In this document: positions 1-7,979 of the stretch, in pieces
Numbering within the stretch: position 1 is the stretch's first letter
How the letters are laid out: the number at the start of each line of letters is the position of its first letter
Source of the DNA: Phytohabitans aurantiacus
GTDB lineage: Bacteria > Actinomycetota > Actinomycetes > Mycobacteriales > Micromonosporaceae
Length of the DNA: 64,000 bases
NCBI RefSeq assembly: GCF_027923225.1
Contig: NZ_BSDI01000016.1
Location: 62,001 to 126,000 of the forward strand
Reading direction: 5' to 3'
Program-made: the position numbers and the translations under genes
The notes under the pieces: generated by a model
What the model was told of the DNA's origin: nothing
What the model saw: the letters and a program-made list of their open reading frames with translations, nothing else
Database searches by the model: none

Positions 1-664
1 GCGCGACGCTGGCGAGCGCGCGCGGCCCGGTGAACCGCCAGAACTGTGCCCGCAGCGCGCTCATCGCCCGGTGCCCGGCCCGTTTCGTCGACCCGCTCTG
101 ATACGCGCCGCGCAGGGCGTACCCGGCCAGCAGCGCGACGGGGATGTACGGCGCGACCCAGGCGACCGCGTAGGCGCCGGGCGACCGGACACCCGCCACG
201 GCCAGCCCGGCGACCGCCGCGAGCTGCATCGCCGGCCGGCAGATCCGCTCCAGCAGCACCGTCGGCCGGATCATCGCGTACCCGCGGGTGGCGGCCAGCA
301 TCGTGTCGGAGAGCGTGGCGAGCGGGAGGAAGAGCGCGAGCCAGTCGAGCGGCGTCGGGGCGGCGAACCACAGCACCAGGGCGAGCGCGGTCGACGCGGC
401 GGTGACCGGCGTGAGACCGATCCGCAGGCACGCGCCGAGCAGGTGTCCCCTGTCCTGCGCCCGTAGCCTCGCCACCCAGTACACGAGCCCGGTCTGCGTA
501 CCGAGCTTCGCGACCGCCCCGGCGAGCACGAACCCGGCGGTGGCCGCGAAGAACGCTCCCGCGCCCTCGGCACCCAGTACCCGCGCGACGAGCCACGCCA
601 CGAGGACTCCGGAAGCGCCTGCGGCACCGGCACCGGCGATGCCGGCGAGCCCTCCGCGAGCCAC
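1..664 (-). CDS. Wzx-like polysaccharide flippase (partial, runs off left edge)
   Basis: About 221 N-terminal residues are visible. The translation is a string of hydrophobic helices, with Gly/Ala-rich segments such as LVAWLVARVLGAEGAG followed by charged loops. This is typical of the oligosaccharide flippase (Polysacc_synt/MATE-like) family, which moves lipid-linked repeat units across the membrane. It is the last visible gene of the leftward exopolysaccharide operon. The start is uncertain. I use GTG 662-664, which has a weak GAGAAG six bases upstream. An in-frame GTG at 743-745 overlaps the sulfotransferase stop as GTGA, like the other junctions of this operon, but it would translate the palindromic repeat as a 27-residue N-terminal extension. 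The membrane-transporter call is firm; the flippase role is inferred from context. Confidence 0.72.
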   Translation of the reverse strand, partial: MARGGLAGIAGAGAAGASGVLVAWLVARVLGAEGAGAFFAATAGFVLAGAVAKLGTQTGLVYWVARLRAQDRGHLLGACLRIGLTPVTAASTALALVLWFAAPTPLDWLALFLPLATLSDTMLAATRGYAMIRPTVLLERICRPAMQLAAVAGLAVAGVRSPGAYAVAWVAPYIPVALLAGYALRGAYQSGSTKRAGHRAMSALRAQFWRFTGPRALASVA

Positions 665-676
665 CCGCCGCTTCTC

Positions 677-745
677 GTGATCAGGGCGTCCCTCAAGTGC
701 CGTGGTCGGGGAGGTGGGCGGGGACTTCCGGGACGCCCTGATCAC
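677..745. repeat. Palindromic repeat family A, copy 1
   Basis: The left arm at 677-698 begins GTGATCAGGGCGTCCCT. The right arm at 724-745 is its reverse complement with two mismatches. The 25-base spacer is GC-rich. The right arm contains the TGA stop of the sulfotransferase (742-744). Related copies lie at 30101-30154 and 50321-50380. Unlike those two, this copy sits between two genes on the same strand, so it may attenuate transcription into the flippase gene. Confidence 0.85.
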
Positions 746-1623
746 CGGGCGGTGGTCCATGTTGGAGCGTGACCGAGCCACTCGGACAGGGCCTCGTCGT
801 GGTCGGCGAAGTGGGCGGTCAGCTCGCGGCGCACGCAGGTGTCCATCGCGGCGCCGCGCGGGCGCGCGTTGTGCTTCAGGAACGGCGGATCGCCCAGATG
901 CGGCAGGCCCAGGAAGTCCAGCACCTCCGCGTACACCGTGGCGGGCGTCGCGAAGAACCGCTCGCTCTCGACCACCAGGATCCGTTCGCGCTCCACGTGC
1001 GCGGCCATCTCAGCGAGGTACCGGGCGTACTCGCCGCGCGCCCGGTACCCGTGGTGCTGGTGGGCGAAGCTGTAGTACCGGGGCTCGGCGCGCAGCCGCT
1101 CCTCCTGCCCGCGCAGCCGTGCCGGCTCCAGCGCCAGCGCCCGCCCGAACGACGTCTCCGACTCGAAGCCGCGCGCCAGCTCGTGCGCGTGGTGCGAGTA
1201 CGCCCGCTCCACGGGATCGCGGACCAGGGCGATGAGCCGCACGCCGGGCAGGTCGCGGGCGATCCGGGCGGCCGCCTGCGGGTGGTACAGGTAGTACGGG
1301 CTGGACTCGAAGGTCTGTGCCGGCGCCCCGTACCGCTGCGACGCCTTCAGAGCCGTGCGCTGCAGCGGGAAGTGCGCCCGGTACCAGGCCGGTCCCCGGT
1401 GATACGACGTGTCGAAGTAGTGCACGCCCTTGTGCAGCACGGCTTTGAGCACCACCGGGTGCGCGGCGAGCGCCCGGTACAGCGATGTGGTGCCGCAGCG
1501 CTGGCCGCCGCAGATCAGAAACGACGGCAGCATCCGGGCCGGCGCGGTGATCCGGCCGTACGAGCGTGATCCGAAGTGGACGGCGCGCTTGACCGGCGCG
1601 GGCACCCGGCTAGAATTGATCAT
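742..1623 (-). CDS. PAPS-dependent sulfotransferase
   Basis: A 293-residue enzyme expected to transfer a sulfuryl group from PAPS to a carbohydrate. The 5'-phosphosulfate-binding loop GGQRCGTTSL is near residues 39-48. The 3'-phosphate-binding element LVRDPVERAYSHH is near 133-145. Both match the Sulfotransfer_1/heparan-sulfotransferase-like fold, and the length is normal. The start MINSS (ATG 1621-1623) overlaps the upstream stop as ATGA, so translation is coupled to the kinase-fold gene. Its place among Wzz-, Wzy- and Wzx-like genes, with an APS kinase 6 kb away, suggests the substrate is the exopolysaccharide or its repeat unit. That substrate is inference. The stop codon lies inside a family A palindrome. 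Confidence 0.88.
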   Translation of the reverse strand: MINSSRVPAPVKRAVHFGSRSYGRITAPARMLPSFLICGGQRCGTTSLYRALAAHPVVLKAVLHKGVHYFDTSYHRGPAWYRAHFPLQRTALKASQRYGAPAQTFESSPYYLYHPQAAARIARDLPGVRLIALVRDPVERAYSHHAHELARGFESETSFGRALALEPARLRGQEERLRAEPRYYSFAHQHHGYRARGEYARYLAEMAAHVERERILVVESERFFATPATVYAEVLDFLGLPHLGDPPFLKHNARPRGAAMDTCVRRELTAHFADHDEALSEWLGHAPTWTTAR

Positions 1624-2858
1624 GAAAGCGCCTCCACGCGGCGGATGAGGACCGGCAGCAGCCAGGTGCCGAGAACGCCCAACCGGGCGCCCGCCTCGGC
1701 CTGCCGGTCGGCGAGGTATCTGGTGGCCAGGTCGACCAGGTACAGCAGGGCGGTGATGCCGGCCGCGTGGCCGGTGACCTCGAACGGGCGCAGCAGCCCC
1801 GGCGCCAGCTTGAGCGTCGCCTCCACGGCCGCACCGGCGTCCGATGTGGACTGGATGCGGCGCTGGAGCTCGTAGTGCACGGCGTCGAAGCCGAGCGGCG
1901 TGCCCGTGGTGAACCGTTCCCAGTCCCACACGAGCAGCGTGTCGGCGAGCGTCGCCATGTTCCACGGTGCCCAGTCGCCGTGCCACGCGCCGTACCGCAG
2001 GTCGACGTCGCTGGTCCGATCGACGAGCGACCGTGCCGCCGTACGCAGCGTGGCTCCCTCCGGCCGGTCCGACACGGCGTCCAGCCGCTCGCGCAGCTCC
2101 GCCCAGTACGGGCTGGTGGCCAGCCAGCTTCGGGAGGTGCCGCAGCAGCCGGAGACCTCACGCATCGCGTCGACCAGCCGGTCCGGCGCGAGCGCGGCCC
2201 GGGGCCGCCACACCGGCAGGGCGGACTGCACCAGTACCTGGTGGCCGCGCCACTGCCCGGCGTGCAGCACCTTCGGTACGGTCAGGTCGCGCAACCCCAC
2301 GTGGGACAGCGCGTTGAGCGCGGTGGTCTCGGCGCGCACCAGCCGGCGGGTCAGCGGCCCGGTGCCCATCTTGGCGAAGCCGAGTGTCTCGCCGTCCGGC
2401 GCGATGAGTTGCAGCACCGGCTTGCGGTTGGCCCGTGCCGGTCCGATGTGGACGCTGATGGCCAGGTCGGTGCCGAGCGCGTCGCGCAGGTACCCGTCGA
2501 TCGTGTCGCCGGCGTCGCCGCACACCCGTACCCGGTGGCGCAGCAGCACCGCCGAGGCACCCGGCGTGCGCAGGGCGGCCACGACGGCGTCCCGCTTCCA
2601 CCGGGCCACCCGCGACTGCGGTTCGGCGTACCGGCGCACCGCCGCGGCGGCGATCCGGCGGTTGCGGGTCGGCACCAGCAGGCGCGGGCGGCGCGCGTCG
2701 GGCACGACCACGTACTCGGTGACCAGCGGCGTGCGGGCGCCCCGGGTCGTCGTGCACGGTTCCGGATAGAGCAGGCCGAGCACCTCTTGCAGGTACTGCG
2801 CCCGCAGCGCGGCGTCGCCAACCTTCAGGCTGGCCGGCGCGGTCTTAACTGGACTCAT
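1620..2858 (-). CDS. Aminoglycoside-phosphotransferase-fold (kinase-like) protein
   Basis: 412 residues. The C-terminal half carries an APH/choline-kinase-type catalytic loop, HGDWAPWN, near residue 307. About 15 residues later comes WDWERF, the equivalent of the metal-binding IDWE/DFG segment, so the catalytic residues look intact. The N-terminal 130 residues are basic and match no family I recognise. The gene is joined by ATGA overlaps to the polymerase upstream and the sulfotransferase downstream. It may phosphorylate a sugar or a glycan-linked group in the same pathway; the substrate is unknown. Kinase-fold proteins of this type are seen near exopolysaccharide genes in other actinomycetes, but I cannot assign a precise family. 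Confidence 0.75.
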   Translation of the reverse strand: MSPVKTAPASLKVGDAALRAQYLQEVLGLLYPEPCTTTRGARTPLVTEYVVVPDARRPRLLVPTRNRRIAAAAVRRYAEPQSRVARWKRDAVVAALRTPGASAVLLRHRVRVCGDAGDTIDGYLRDALGTDLAISVHIGPARANRKPVLQLIAPDGETLGFAKMGTGPLTRRLVRAETTALNALSHVGLRDLTVPKVLHAGQWRGHQVLVQSALPVWRPRAALAPDRLVDAMREVSGCCGTSRSWLATSPYWAELRERLDAVSDRPEGATLRTAARSLVDRTSDVDLRYGAWHGDWAPWNMATLADTLLVWDWERFTTGTPLGFDAVHYELQRRIQSTSDAGAAVEATLKLAPGLLRPFEVTGHAAGITALLYLVDLATRYLADRQAEAGARLGVLGTWLLPVLIRRVEALS

Positions 2859-4189
2859 CGCAGATCCTCGTTCCTCCACAGGAGCGCATAGGCCAAGAAC
2901 ATGAAGGCGAGGGGTGTGACAAGCGCGTTGTACCAGAGCATCGCGGCGAACGTGCCGAACAGTGCGCACCCGCCCGCGATGCCGATCGCGCTGCGGTCCC
3001 GCCGGAACCGCCACAGCCCGTACCCGAAGAAGCCCAGATATCCGGCCGTGCCCACGATCCCGTGCGCGAAGATGAGCTGCCAGAACTGGCCGTTGCCACC
3101 GATCGTGAAGTTGCCGCAGCGCTCGCACTCGGCGCTCTCGCCCACCGTGATGGAGTTCCGGCCGCCCATCGTGTCCCGTGTCGAGCCGAAGCCGATGACC
3201 GGTGACTCAGCCATCCCGCTGACTGCCCGCTCCATCAGGAACGAGCGGACGCCGTTGGACTTGCCGTCGTCGAGGCGGGCGGTGACCACGGTGCCGAGGG
3301 GGGTGGCCACCAGGGCGCCGGCCACGGCCACACCGGCGAGGGCCAGCGCGCCGATCGCCCAGAGCCGGCCGGCGAACGCGAGCCGGACCGCCGCGTACAC
3401 GGCCGCGACGCCCAGTCCGATCCACAGTCCACGGTTGAGCGAGTGCACCACCGGTACGACCGACACCGCGATGCAGGCCACCGCCAGCACGCGCGCCCGG
3501 CGCTCCTTGGCGTACCCCCACGCCCACGCCGCGAACCACACGACCAGCAGGCAGAAGTTGTTGCCCCAGGTGTTCGTGTACCCCCACGGTGCCGCGGGAC
3601 GCGGATGGGAGTCGCGGACCACGTCCATGATCTGCGCTGCGTACGGGTGCACGAGCGATCGCACGAACCCCTTCTGGCGTACCCCGTGCGGCAGCAGCAA
3701 CTCGACCGGCGACGTGAACTCGAAGTGGCCGGCGAACACGCCCAGCAGCCCACCCGCGACGGTCACGGCGAACAGCCACGCCAGCAGCCGCACCAGGCGC
3801 TCCCGCGACAGCTCGGCCTCGGAGAGGTTGCCGGCGTACAGGAGCATCACGGTCAGCGCGGCGTACCAGACCAGCCGGAAGCCCACCCCGAACAGCCGCC
3901 CACCGGCGCTCTCGTCGACCGCACCGACCGGTTCGGCGTCCAGGACGGTGACACCGACGACCACGGTCACCAGGAACACGACCCACAGCCCGAAGCCGGG
4001 TGGCAGGCGCACCGGCCGCCCCGCGAGATGCGCCCGCAGCAGCGCGGCGGCCATCGGCACCGCCACGATCGCGAATCCGAGTACGCCAAGACCCAGCGCC
4101 CACCACAGTGGATAGAGCAGCAGCAGGCCGGCGAGCGGCCACGCGGGGAGGCTGGCGGTCCGCGGCCGGGCCGCGAGCGCGGTCGTCAC
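2855..4189 (-). CDS. O-antigen ligase/polymerase-like (Wzy-type) membrane protein
   Basis: 444 residues with about ten predicted membrane helices. A large extracytoplasmic loop lies roughly between residues 155 and 210, and a second polar loop near 330-375 contains several Cys, Asn and Gly residues. This is the layout of the Wzy_C/O-antigen ligase superfamily, which polymerises undecaprenyl-linked repeat units outside the membrane. The start ATG 4187-4189 overlaps the stop of the Wzz-like gene as ATGA, and the stop overlaps the next start in the same way, giving tight coupling. Sequence conservation in this family is low, so the call rests on topology and on the Wzz and Wzx neighbours. Confidence 0.8.
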   Translation of the reverse strand: MTTALAARPRTASLPAWPLAGLLLLYPLWWALGLGVLGFAIVAVPMAAALLRAHLAGRPVRLPPGFGLWVVFLVTVVVGVTVLDAEPVGAVDESAGGRLFGVGFRLVWYAALTVMLLYAGNLSEAELSRERLVRLLAWLFAVTVAGGLLGVFAGHFEFTSPVELLLPHGVRQKGFVRSLVHPYAAQIMDVVRDSHPRPAAPWGYTNTWGNNFCLLVVWFAAWAWGYAKERRARVLAVACIAVSVVPVVHSLNRGLWIGLGVAAVYAAVRLAFAGRLWAIGALALAGVAVAGALVATPLGTVVTARLDDGKSNGVRSFLMERAVSGMAESPVIGFGSTRDTMGGRNSITVGESAECERCGNFTIGGNGQFWQLIFAHGIVGTAGYLGFFGYGLWRFRRDRSAIGIAGGCALFGTFAAMLWYNALVTPLAFMFLAYALLWRNEDLR

Positions 4190-5847
4190 TTCCGGGGGCC
4201 GGTGCGCGGGGGTACCCGGATCACGGCGGTGGCGGCGGACAGGTCCACCTCGGTCTCGGAGAGCGGCGGCGACGCGGGTAGCGCCCGTGCGGGCTTGCGT
4301 TCGATCGCTGGCACGTCCTTCTGGAGGTCGAGGTTGAGCCGGGGCAGCACCACGGCGCCCAGCAGCGGGGTGCCGACCCGCCGCAGTTGCTCGGCCGCGT
4401 CGGTCACCTCCGGCCGGCGGGTACGCCGCCGCTCGACGGCGATGATCGCGGCGTCGGCGAAGCTGGCGAGGCTCTGGGCGTCGGCGCTGCTGGCGGTGGA
4501 GGGCGCCTCGATCACCACGTACCCGGGCCGCGCGCTGAGCAGGTCGAGCGCGTCACGCAGTCCCTGCGACTGCATGAGCCCCGCCGCGCTGGCGGTACCG
4601 CCGGTGGTGACCACCCGCAGCGACGGGATCCGCGGCGCCGGCTGTACCGCCTCGGCGAGACCCACCCGTCCGGCGAGCACGTCGGAGAGGCCGGGCGTCG
4701 GCGCGACCCCGAAGATCGAGGCGAGCGGTGCCGTGTCGGTCACGCTGTCCGGCTGGTGCGCGCCGACAAGGATCACGTCGCTGCCGGTACGGGCGAGTGC
4801 GGCGGCCAGGTTGGCGGCGACCAGCGTGGACGCCATGCCGCGGCTGGCACCGGCGACGACGACCACCTTGTCGTCCGGCCCGAGGGACGCCACGACCTCG
4901 TTGCGCAGGCGGTTGAAGGTGCGGCCGCCGGCGGCGTACGGCTGGAAGACGTCGTCGAACCGCGGCTCCTCCTCCTGGCCCAGCTCGGCGAGCACCGGCA
5001 CCCGGCTGCGGCGGGCCACGTCGCCGGCGGTGCGCACCCGCCGGTCCAGCCGCTCCCGGGCCAGGGCGAGCCCGAGTCCGAGGAGTACGCCGAGCATGGC
5101 GCCGGTCGCGAGGTTGAGCATCCGGTCCGGCTTGCTGGGCGTCTCGGGCAGCCGGGCGTCGCTGATGATCTTTCCGCCGGTGACCGTTGCCGTGGTCAGG
5201 TCGTTCAGCTTGCCGCTGAGGTTGTTGAGCTGGTTCTGGGTGGTCGAGCGCTGGCTCTCCAGGTTGGGGCGCTGCGGGTTGCTGTCGGGCAGCCGGGCGA
5301 GCCGGCCGTTGATCTGGGTCAGCGAGCCGCTGAGCTGCTTGACCTTGGCGTTGAGTGCCGCGATCTGCGCGTCGATGTCGGCCTTCGCGCTCTCCTCGCG
5401 GTTGCGCAGGTACGCCTCGGCGAACGCGTGCGAGCCGGCGCGGGCGGCGGCCGGGTCGCTCGCGCCGTACGTGATCACCAGGACGGCGGTGTTGGCCGGT
5501 ACCTCGACGGTGACGTTGCGGGCCAGCTCGTCGGGGGCGGTGGTGGCGCGCATCAGCTCGGCGGCTCCGGCCGCTACCGCGGTGGAGCGCACGAGCTGGG
5601 CCTCGGTGTCGAGGTTGATGTCGCCCTTGGTCCGCCCACCGACGACGTTCGTGTCCTGCCCGGCCGGCTGTACCAGGACCGACGTGGACGACTCGTAGAG
5701 CTTCGGCTGGGTCGTGGTGTAGAGCAGCGCGCCGCCGATGCCGATGCCTACCAGCAGGAATAACACCCACCAGTGCCGCCGCAGCATCACGAAGTAGTCG
5801 GAAATGTCGGTCGGAGCCGGGCGCGGTGCCGCTTGGCTGGCGTCCAT
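4186..5847 (-). CDS. Wzz/polysaccharide co-polymerase with degenerate BY-kinase domain; contains a TTA codon
   Basis: 553 residues. Membrane helices lie at about 28-46 and 243-263 and bracket a periplasmic Wzz domain, with a coiled coil at about 148-222. The cytoplasmic part (about 270-553) resembles bacterial tyrosine kinases/CpsD. However, the Walker A position reads GASRGMAST, with no GEGKST lysine; the Walker A' position reads ILVGAHQP, lacking the aspartate; and there is no C-terminal tyrosine cluster. It probably controls chain length without kinase activity. Codon 29 (5761-5763) is TTA, very rare here, so expression may need tRNA-Leu(UAA). First gene of the operon. ATG 5845-5847 is preferred; an in-frame TTG at 5923-5925 would add 26 residues. 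Neither start has a strong ribosome site. Confidence 0.85.
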   Translation of the reverse strand: MDASQAAPRPAPTDISDYFVMLRRHWWVLFLLVGIGIGGALLYTTTQPKLYESSTSVLVQPAGQDTNVVGGRTKGDINLDTEAQLVRSTAVAAGAAELMRATTAPDELARNVTVEVPANTAVLVITYGASDPAAARAGSHAFAEAYLRNREESAKADIDAQIAALNAKVKQLSGSLTQINGRLARLPDSNPQRPNLESQRSTTQNQLNNLSGKLNDLTTATVTGGKIISDARLPETPSKPDRMLNLATGAMLGVLLGLGLALARERLDRRVRTAGDVARRSRVPVLAELGQEEEPRFDDVFQPYAAGGRTFNRLRNEVVASLGPDDKVVVVAGASRGMASTLVAANLAAALARTGSDVILVGAHQPDSVTDTAPLASIFGVAPTPGLSDVLAGRVGLAEAVQPAPRIPSLRVVTTGGTASAAGLMQSQGLRDALDLLSARPGYVVIEAPSTASSADAQSLASFADAAIIAVERRRTRRPEVTDAAEQLRRVGTPLLGAVVLPRLNLDLQKDVPAIERKPARALPASPPLSETEVDLSAATAVIRVPPRTGPRK

Positions 5848-6032
5848 GGGGAGGGCGGGACCTTTCGCGAGGGCTGGGGGATCTGAATGGGTCAACGGGC
5901 GGCTGGGCCGGTACGTAACTCCCAAACCAGGTCACACAAAACGGACTTAAGCTTTATAGTGCATATTCAGCACCAACCGGCACTAGTGCATCGGCAGTAA
6001 CGAAGGCGGTCGCGGAGAAGGGCGGCACTGCC
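5848..6032. promoter_or_regulatory. Divergent intergenic region between the polysaccharide operon and the secreted glycosidase
   Basis: This 185-base gap must hold the promoters of both divergent units. It has the most AT-rich patch of the neighbourhood (about 5940-5970). TATAGT at 5955-5960 on the plus strand and TATAAA read on the minus strand overlap each other. No convincing -35 hexamer at 17-18 bases was found for either, so the assignment is tentative. A GAGAAGG ribosome site precedes the glycosidase ATG at 6033. Confidence 0.4.
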
Positions 6033-7979
6033 ATGGCCAGAGCACGCATTCTGACCGGCGTCGGCATAGCGGCCGGCGCCACGGCGTTCGCCGTCCTGCT
6101 CGGGTACCTCGGTGGCTCGTTCAGTACCGCGCCCGACCAGCGGATCGCGGCCGCCGAAGACACGTACGCGGCCACGGCCGACCCGCACCGCGCAGGTGGC
6201 GGGCGCCCCGAGCTGATGGCCGGGGGAGTGGGCGGCGGTGCCGCGATCACCTACCTCAAGTTCACGGTGCGCGGGCTCCGCGGCGGCAAGCCGCCGGTCC
6301 GGGCCGAGGTGCGGCTCACCCGCCGCGTGGGCGACCTGCCCAAGCACATCGAGCTGACCCGGGTACCGTCGACCGGCTGGCGGGAAGCGAGCCTGAACGC
6401 CCGGTCGGCGCCTCCGCTCGGCGCGGTGGTGGCCAGCGCCCGCCCCCGCGCGCAGGACCGCATGGTGATCTTCGACGTCACCCGCGAGATCCGCGGTCCC
6501 GGCACGTACTCGTTCGGCGTGACCGCGCCGATGGGTTTCGCGGACTTCTTCGCCTCGGACGGCGCCTGGGACAGGTACTTCAAGCCGACGCTCTGGCTGT
6601 CGTGGCTGGGCAAGGCGCCGGAGCCGTCCGCGACGCCGTCTGGCTCCCCGTCGCCGGCTGACTCCCCATCTCCGTCCGACTCGCCGTCACCGTCCGACTC
6701 GGCCTCGCCGTCGCCGGGCGACTCCCCGTCGCCTTCGGACACGCCCGTGCCGTCGAGCGAGCCTTCGCCGTCGAGCGAGCCTTCGCCATCGGGTGAGCCG
6801 ACACCGTCGAGTGAGCCTTCGCCGTCGAGCGAACCAACACCGTCCAGTGAGCCGTCCGGCCAGCCGTCGCCCTCCGGACAGCCGTCGGAGTCGCCGTCCC
6901 CATCGGAGTCGCCGTCGCCCGGCGAGCCGTCTCCTAGCGAGCCGTCGCCCAGCGTGCCGTCCGGATCGCCATCGGACTCGCCGTCTCCGTCGCCGTCCGA
7001 CGATCCGGACCCGGAGTGCGTCGTCGGCGACAAGCTGGTGCCCACGTGCGGCGCCCTCTGGGGCGTGGCACCCGGCGCGCACACCAGCACCCCGCGCCAC
7101 CTCGCGCTACGCGACTTCGAGACCAAGACCGGCCGCCCGCAGGCCGTCTACCACGCCTACCACCGGGGCACCGAACTCTTCCCGACCCCGGAGGAGACGG
7201 CCATCGCCCGTGACCGCATCCTCTTCCTCAACTGGAAGCCGCGCGGCGCGTCCTGGGCCCGCATCGCGGCCGGCGACCCCGCCACCGAGCGGTACCTGGA
7301 CCGGCTCGCCATGCACATCCGGCACACCCTGACGGCACCGTTCTTCCTGACCGTGCACCACGAGCCGGAGAACGACGTGCAGTCGCGCCAAGGCTCCGGC
7401 TACACCGCGAAGGACTACGCGGCCATGTTCCGGCACGTCATCAGCGGTCTACGGGAGCGCGGCGTGGACAACATGGTGTCCGTGATGGTGCACATGGCGT
7501 ACGTCAAGTGGACCACCCAGCCGTGGTTCGAAGACCTGTACCCGGGCGACGACGTGGTCGACTGGGTCGGCTGGGACGTGTACGCGTACAGCGAGCCCGG
7601 GTACGGCCACGGCGACTTCGCCGAGATGATGAACCGCCGCTCCGGCGACAAGCCGTCATGGCCGGGCTTCTACAACTGGGCCGCCGCGCGACACCCCGAC
7701 AAGCCGCTGATGCTCGGCGAGTGGGGCGTCTGGCACTCCGCGAAGAACCCGGGCCACCAGGCGTACTTCTTCGACACGGTCGCCAAGCAGATGGCGCTCT
7801 TCCCGAGGGTCAAGGCGCTCGTGTACTTCGACACACCGGCCGACCAGCGCGGCAACGACTCCAGAGTGGACCGTACGCGTCAGGGGCTCGACGCCTATCG
7901 CCAGCTCGGGCAGGAACGGATGTTTCAGGTGCGCGTCACGCCGGCTGAAGACGCGGCTCGACCCAGCCCGTCTCCGTGA
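6033..7979 (+). CDS. Secreted GH26-like glycoside hydrolase with Ser/Pro-rich linker
   Basis: 648 residues. An N-terminal signal or anchor helix (about 8-30) is followed by a beta-rich module of about 130 residues resembling the DNRLRE/CBM96-type domains of secreted actinobacterial proteins. Next comes a Ser/Pro/Glu/Asp linker (about 195-327) and a C-terminal (beta/alpha)8 domain. Candidate catalytic glutamates are E444 in HHEPEND (acid/base) and E563 in LGEWGVW (nucleophile). They are about 119 residues apart, compatible with family GH26 (mannanase-like). It acts outside the cell. Being divergent from the polysaccharide operon, it may trim or release that polymer; this is inference. The 3' end overlaps the convergent APS kinase gene by 44 bases. 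Confidence 0.82.
   Translation: MARARILTGVGIAAGATAFAVLLGYLGGSFSTAPDQRIAAAEDTYAATADPHRAGGGRPELMAGGVGGGAAITYLKFTVRGLRGGKPPVRAEVRLTRRVGDLPKHIELTRVPSTGWREASLNARSAPPLGAVVASARPRAQDRMVIFDVTREIRGPGTYSFGVTAPMGFADFFASDGAWDRYFKPTLWLSWLGKAPEPSATPSGSPSPADSPSPSDSPSPSDSASPSPGDSPSPSDTPVPSSEPSPSSEPSPSGEPTPSSEPSPSSEPTPSSEPSGQPSPSGQPSESPSPSESPSPGEPSPSEPSPSVPSGSPSDSPSPSPSDDPDPECVVGDKLVPTCGALWGVAPGAHTSTPRHLALRDFETKTGRPQAVYHAYHRGTELFPTPEETAIARDRILFLNWKPRGASWARIAAGDPATERYLDRLAMHIRHTLTAPFFLTVHHEPENDVQSRQGSGYTAKDYAAMFRHVISGLRERGVDNMVSVMVHMAYVKWTTQPWFEDLYPGDDVVDWVGWDVYAYSEPGYGHGDFAEMMNRRSGDKPSWPGFYNWAAARHPDKPLMLGEWGVWHSAKNPGHQAYFFDTVAKQMALFPRVKALVYFDTPADQRGNDSRVDRTRQGLDAYRQLGQERMFQVRVTPAEDAARPSPSP
6618..7011 (+). repeat. 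Low-complexity Ser/Pro linker coding repeat
   Basis: Imperfect TCGCCGTC- and GAGCCGTCG-type units encode (S/D/E)-P-S-P repeats. The segment links the N-terminal module to the catalytic domain of the glycosidase. Such tracts vary in length between strains and give long spurious antisense reading frames. Confidence 0.85.

Noticed and set aside
271..696. A minus-strand frame starting MRDALIT that shares the repeat with the flippase
   Set aside because: Arg/Ser/Pro-rich shadow. The overlapping frame gives clear membrane helices of a flippase.
4186..5847. Active bacterial tyrosine kinase
   Set aside because: Walker A lysine, Walker A' aspartate and tyrosine tail are all missing.
6618..7011. Possible CRISPR-like or tandem DNA repeat
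   Set aside because: Units are short, imperfect and in frame, without spacers; they encode a protein linker.
6251..7126. A 291-residue antisense frame of Asp/Gly repeats
   Set aside because: It is the reverse reading of the Ser/Pro linker of the glycosidase; no start signal or independent domain.
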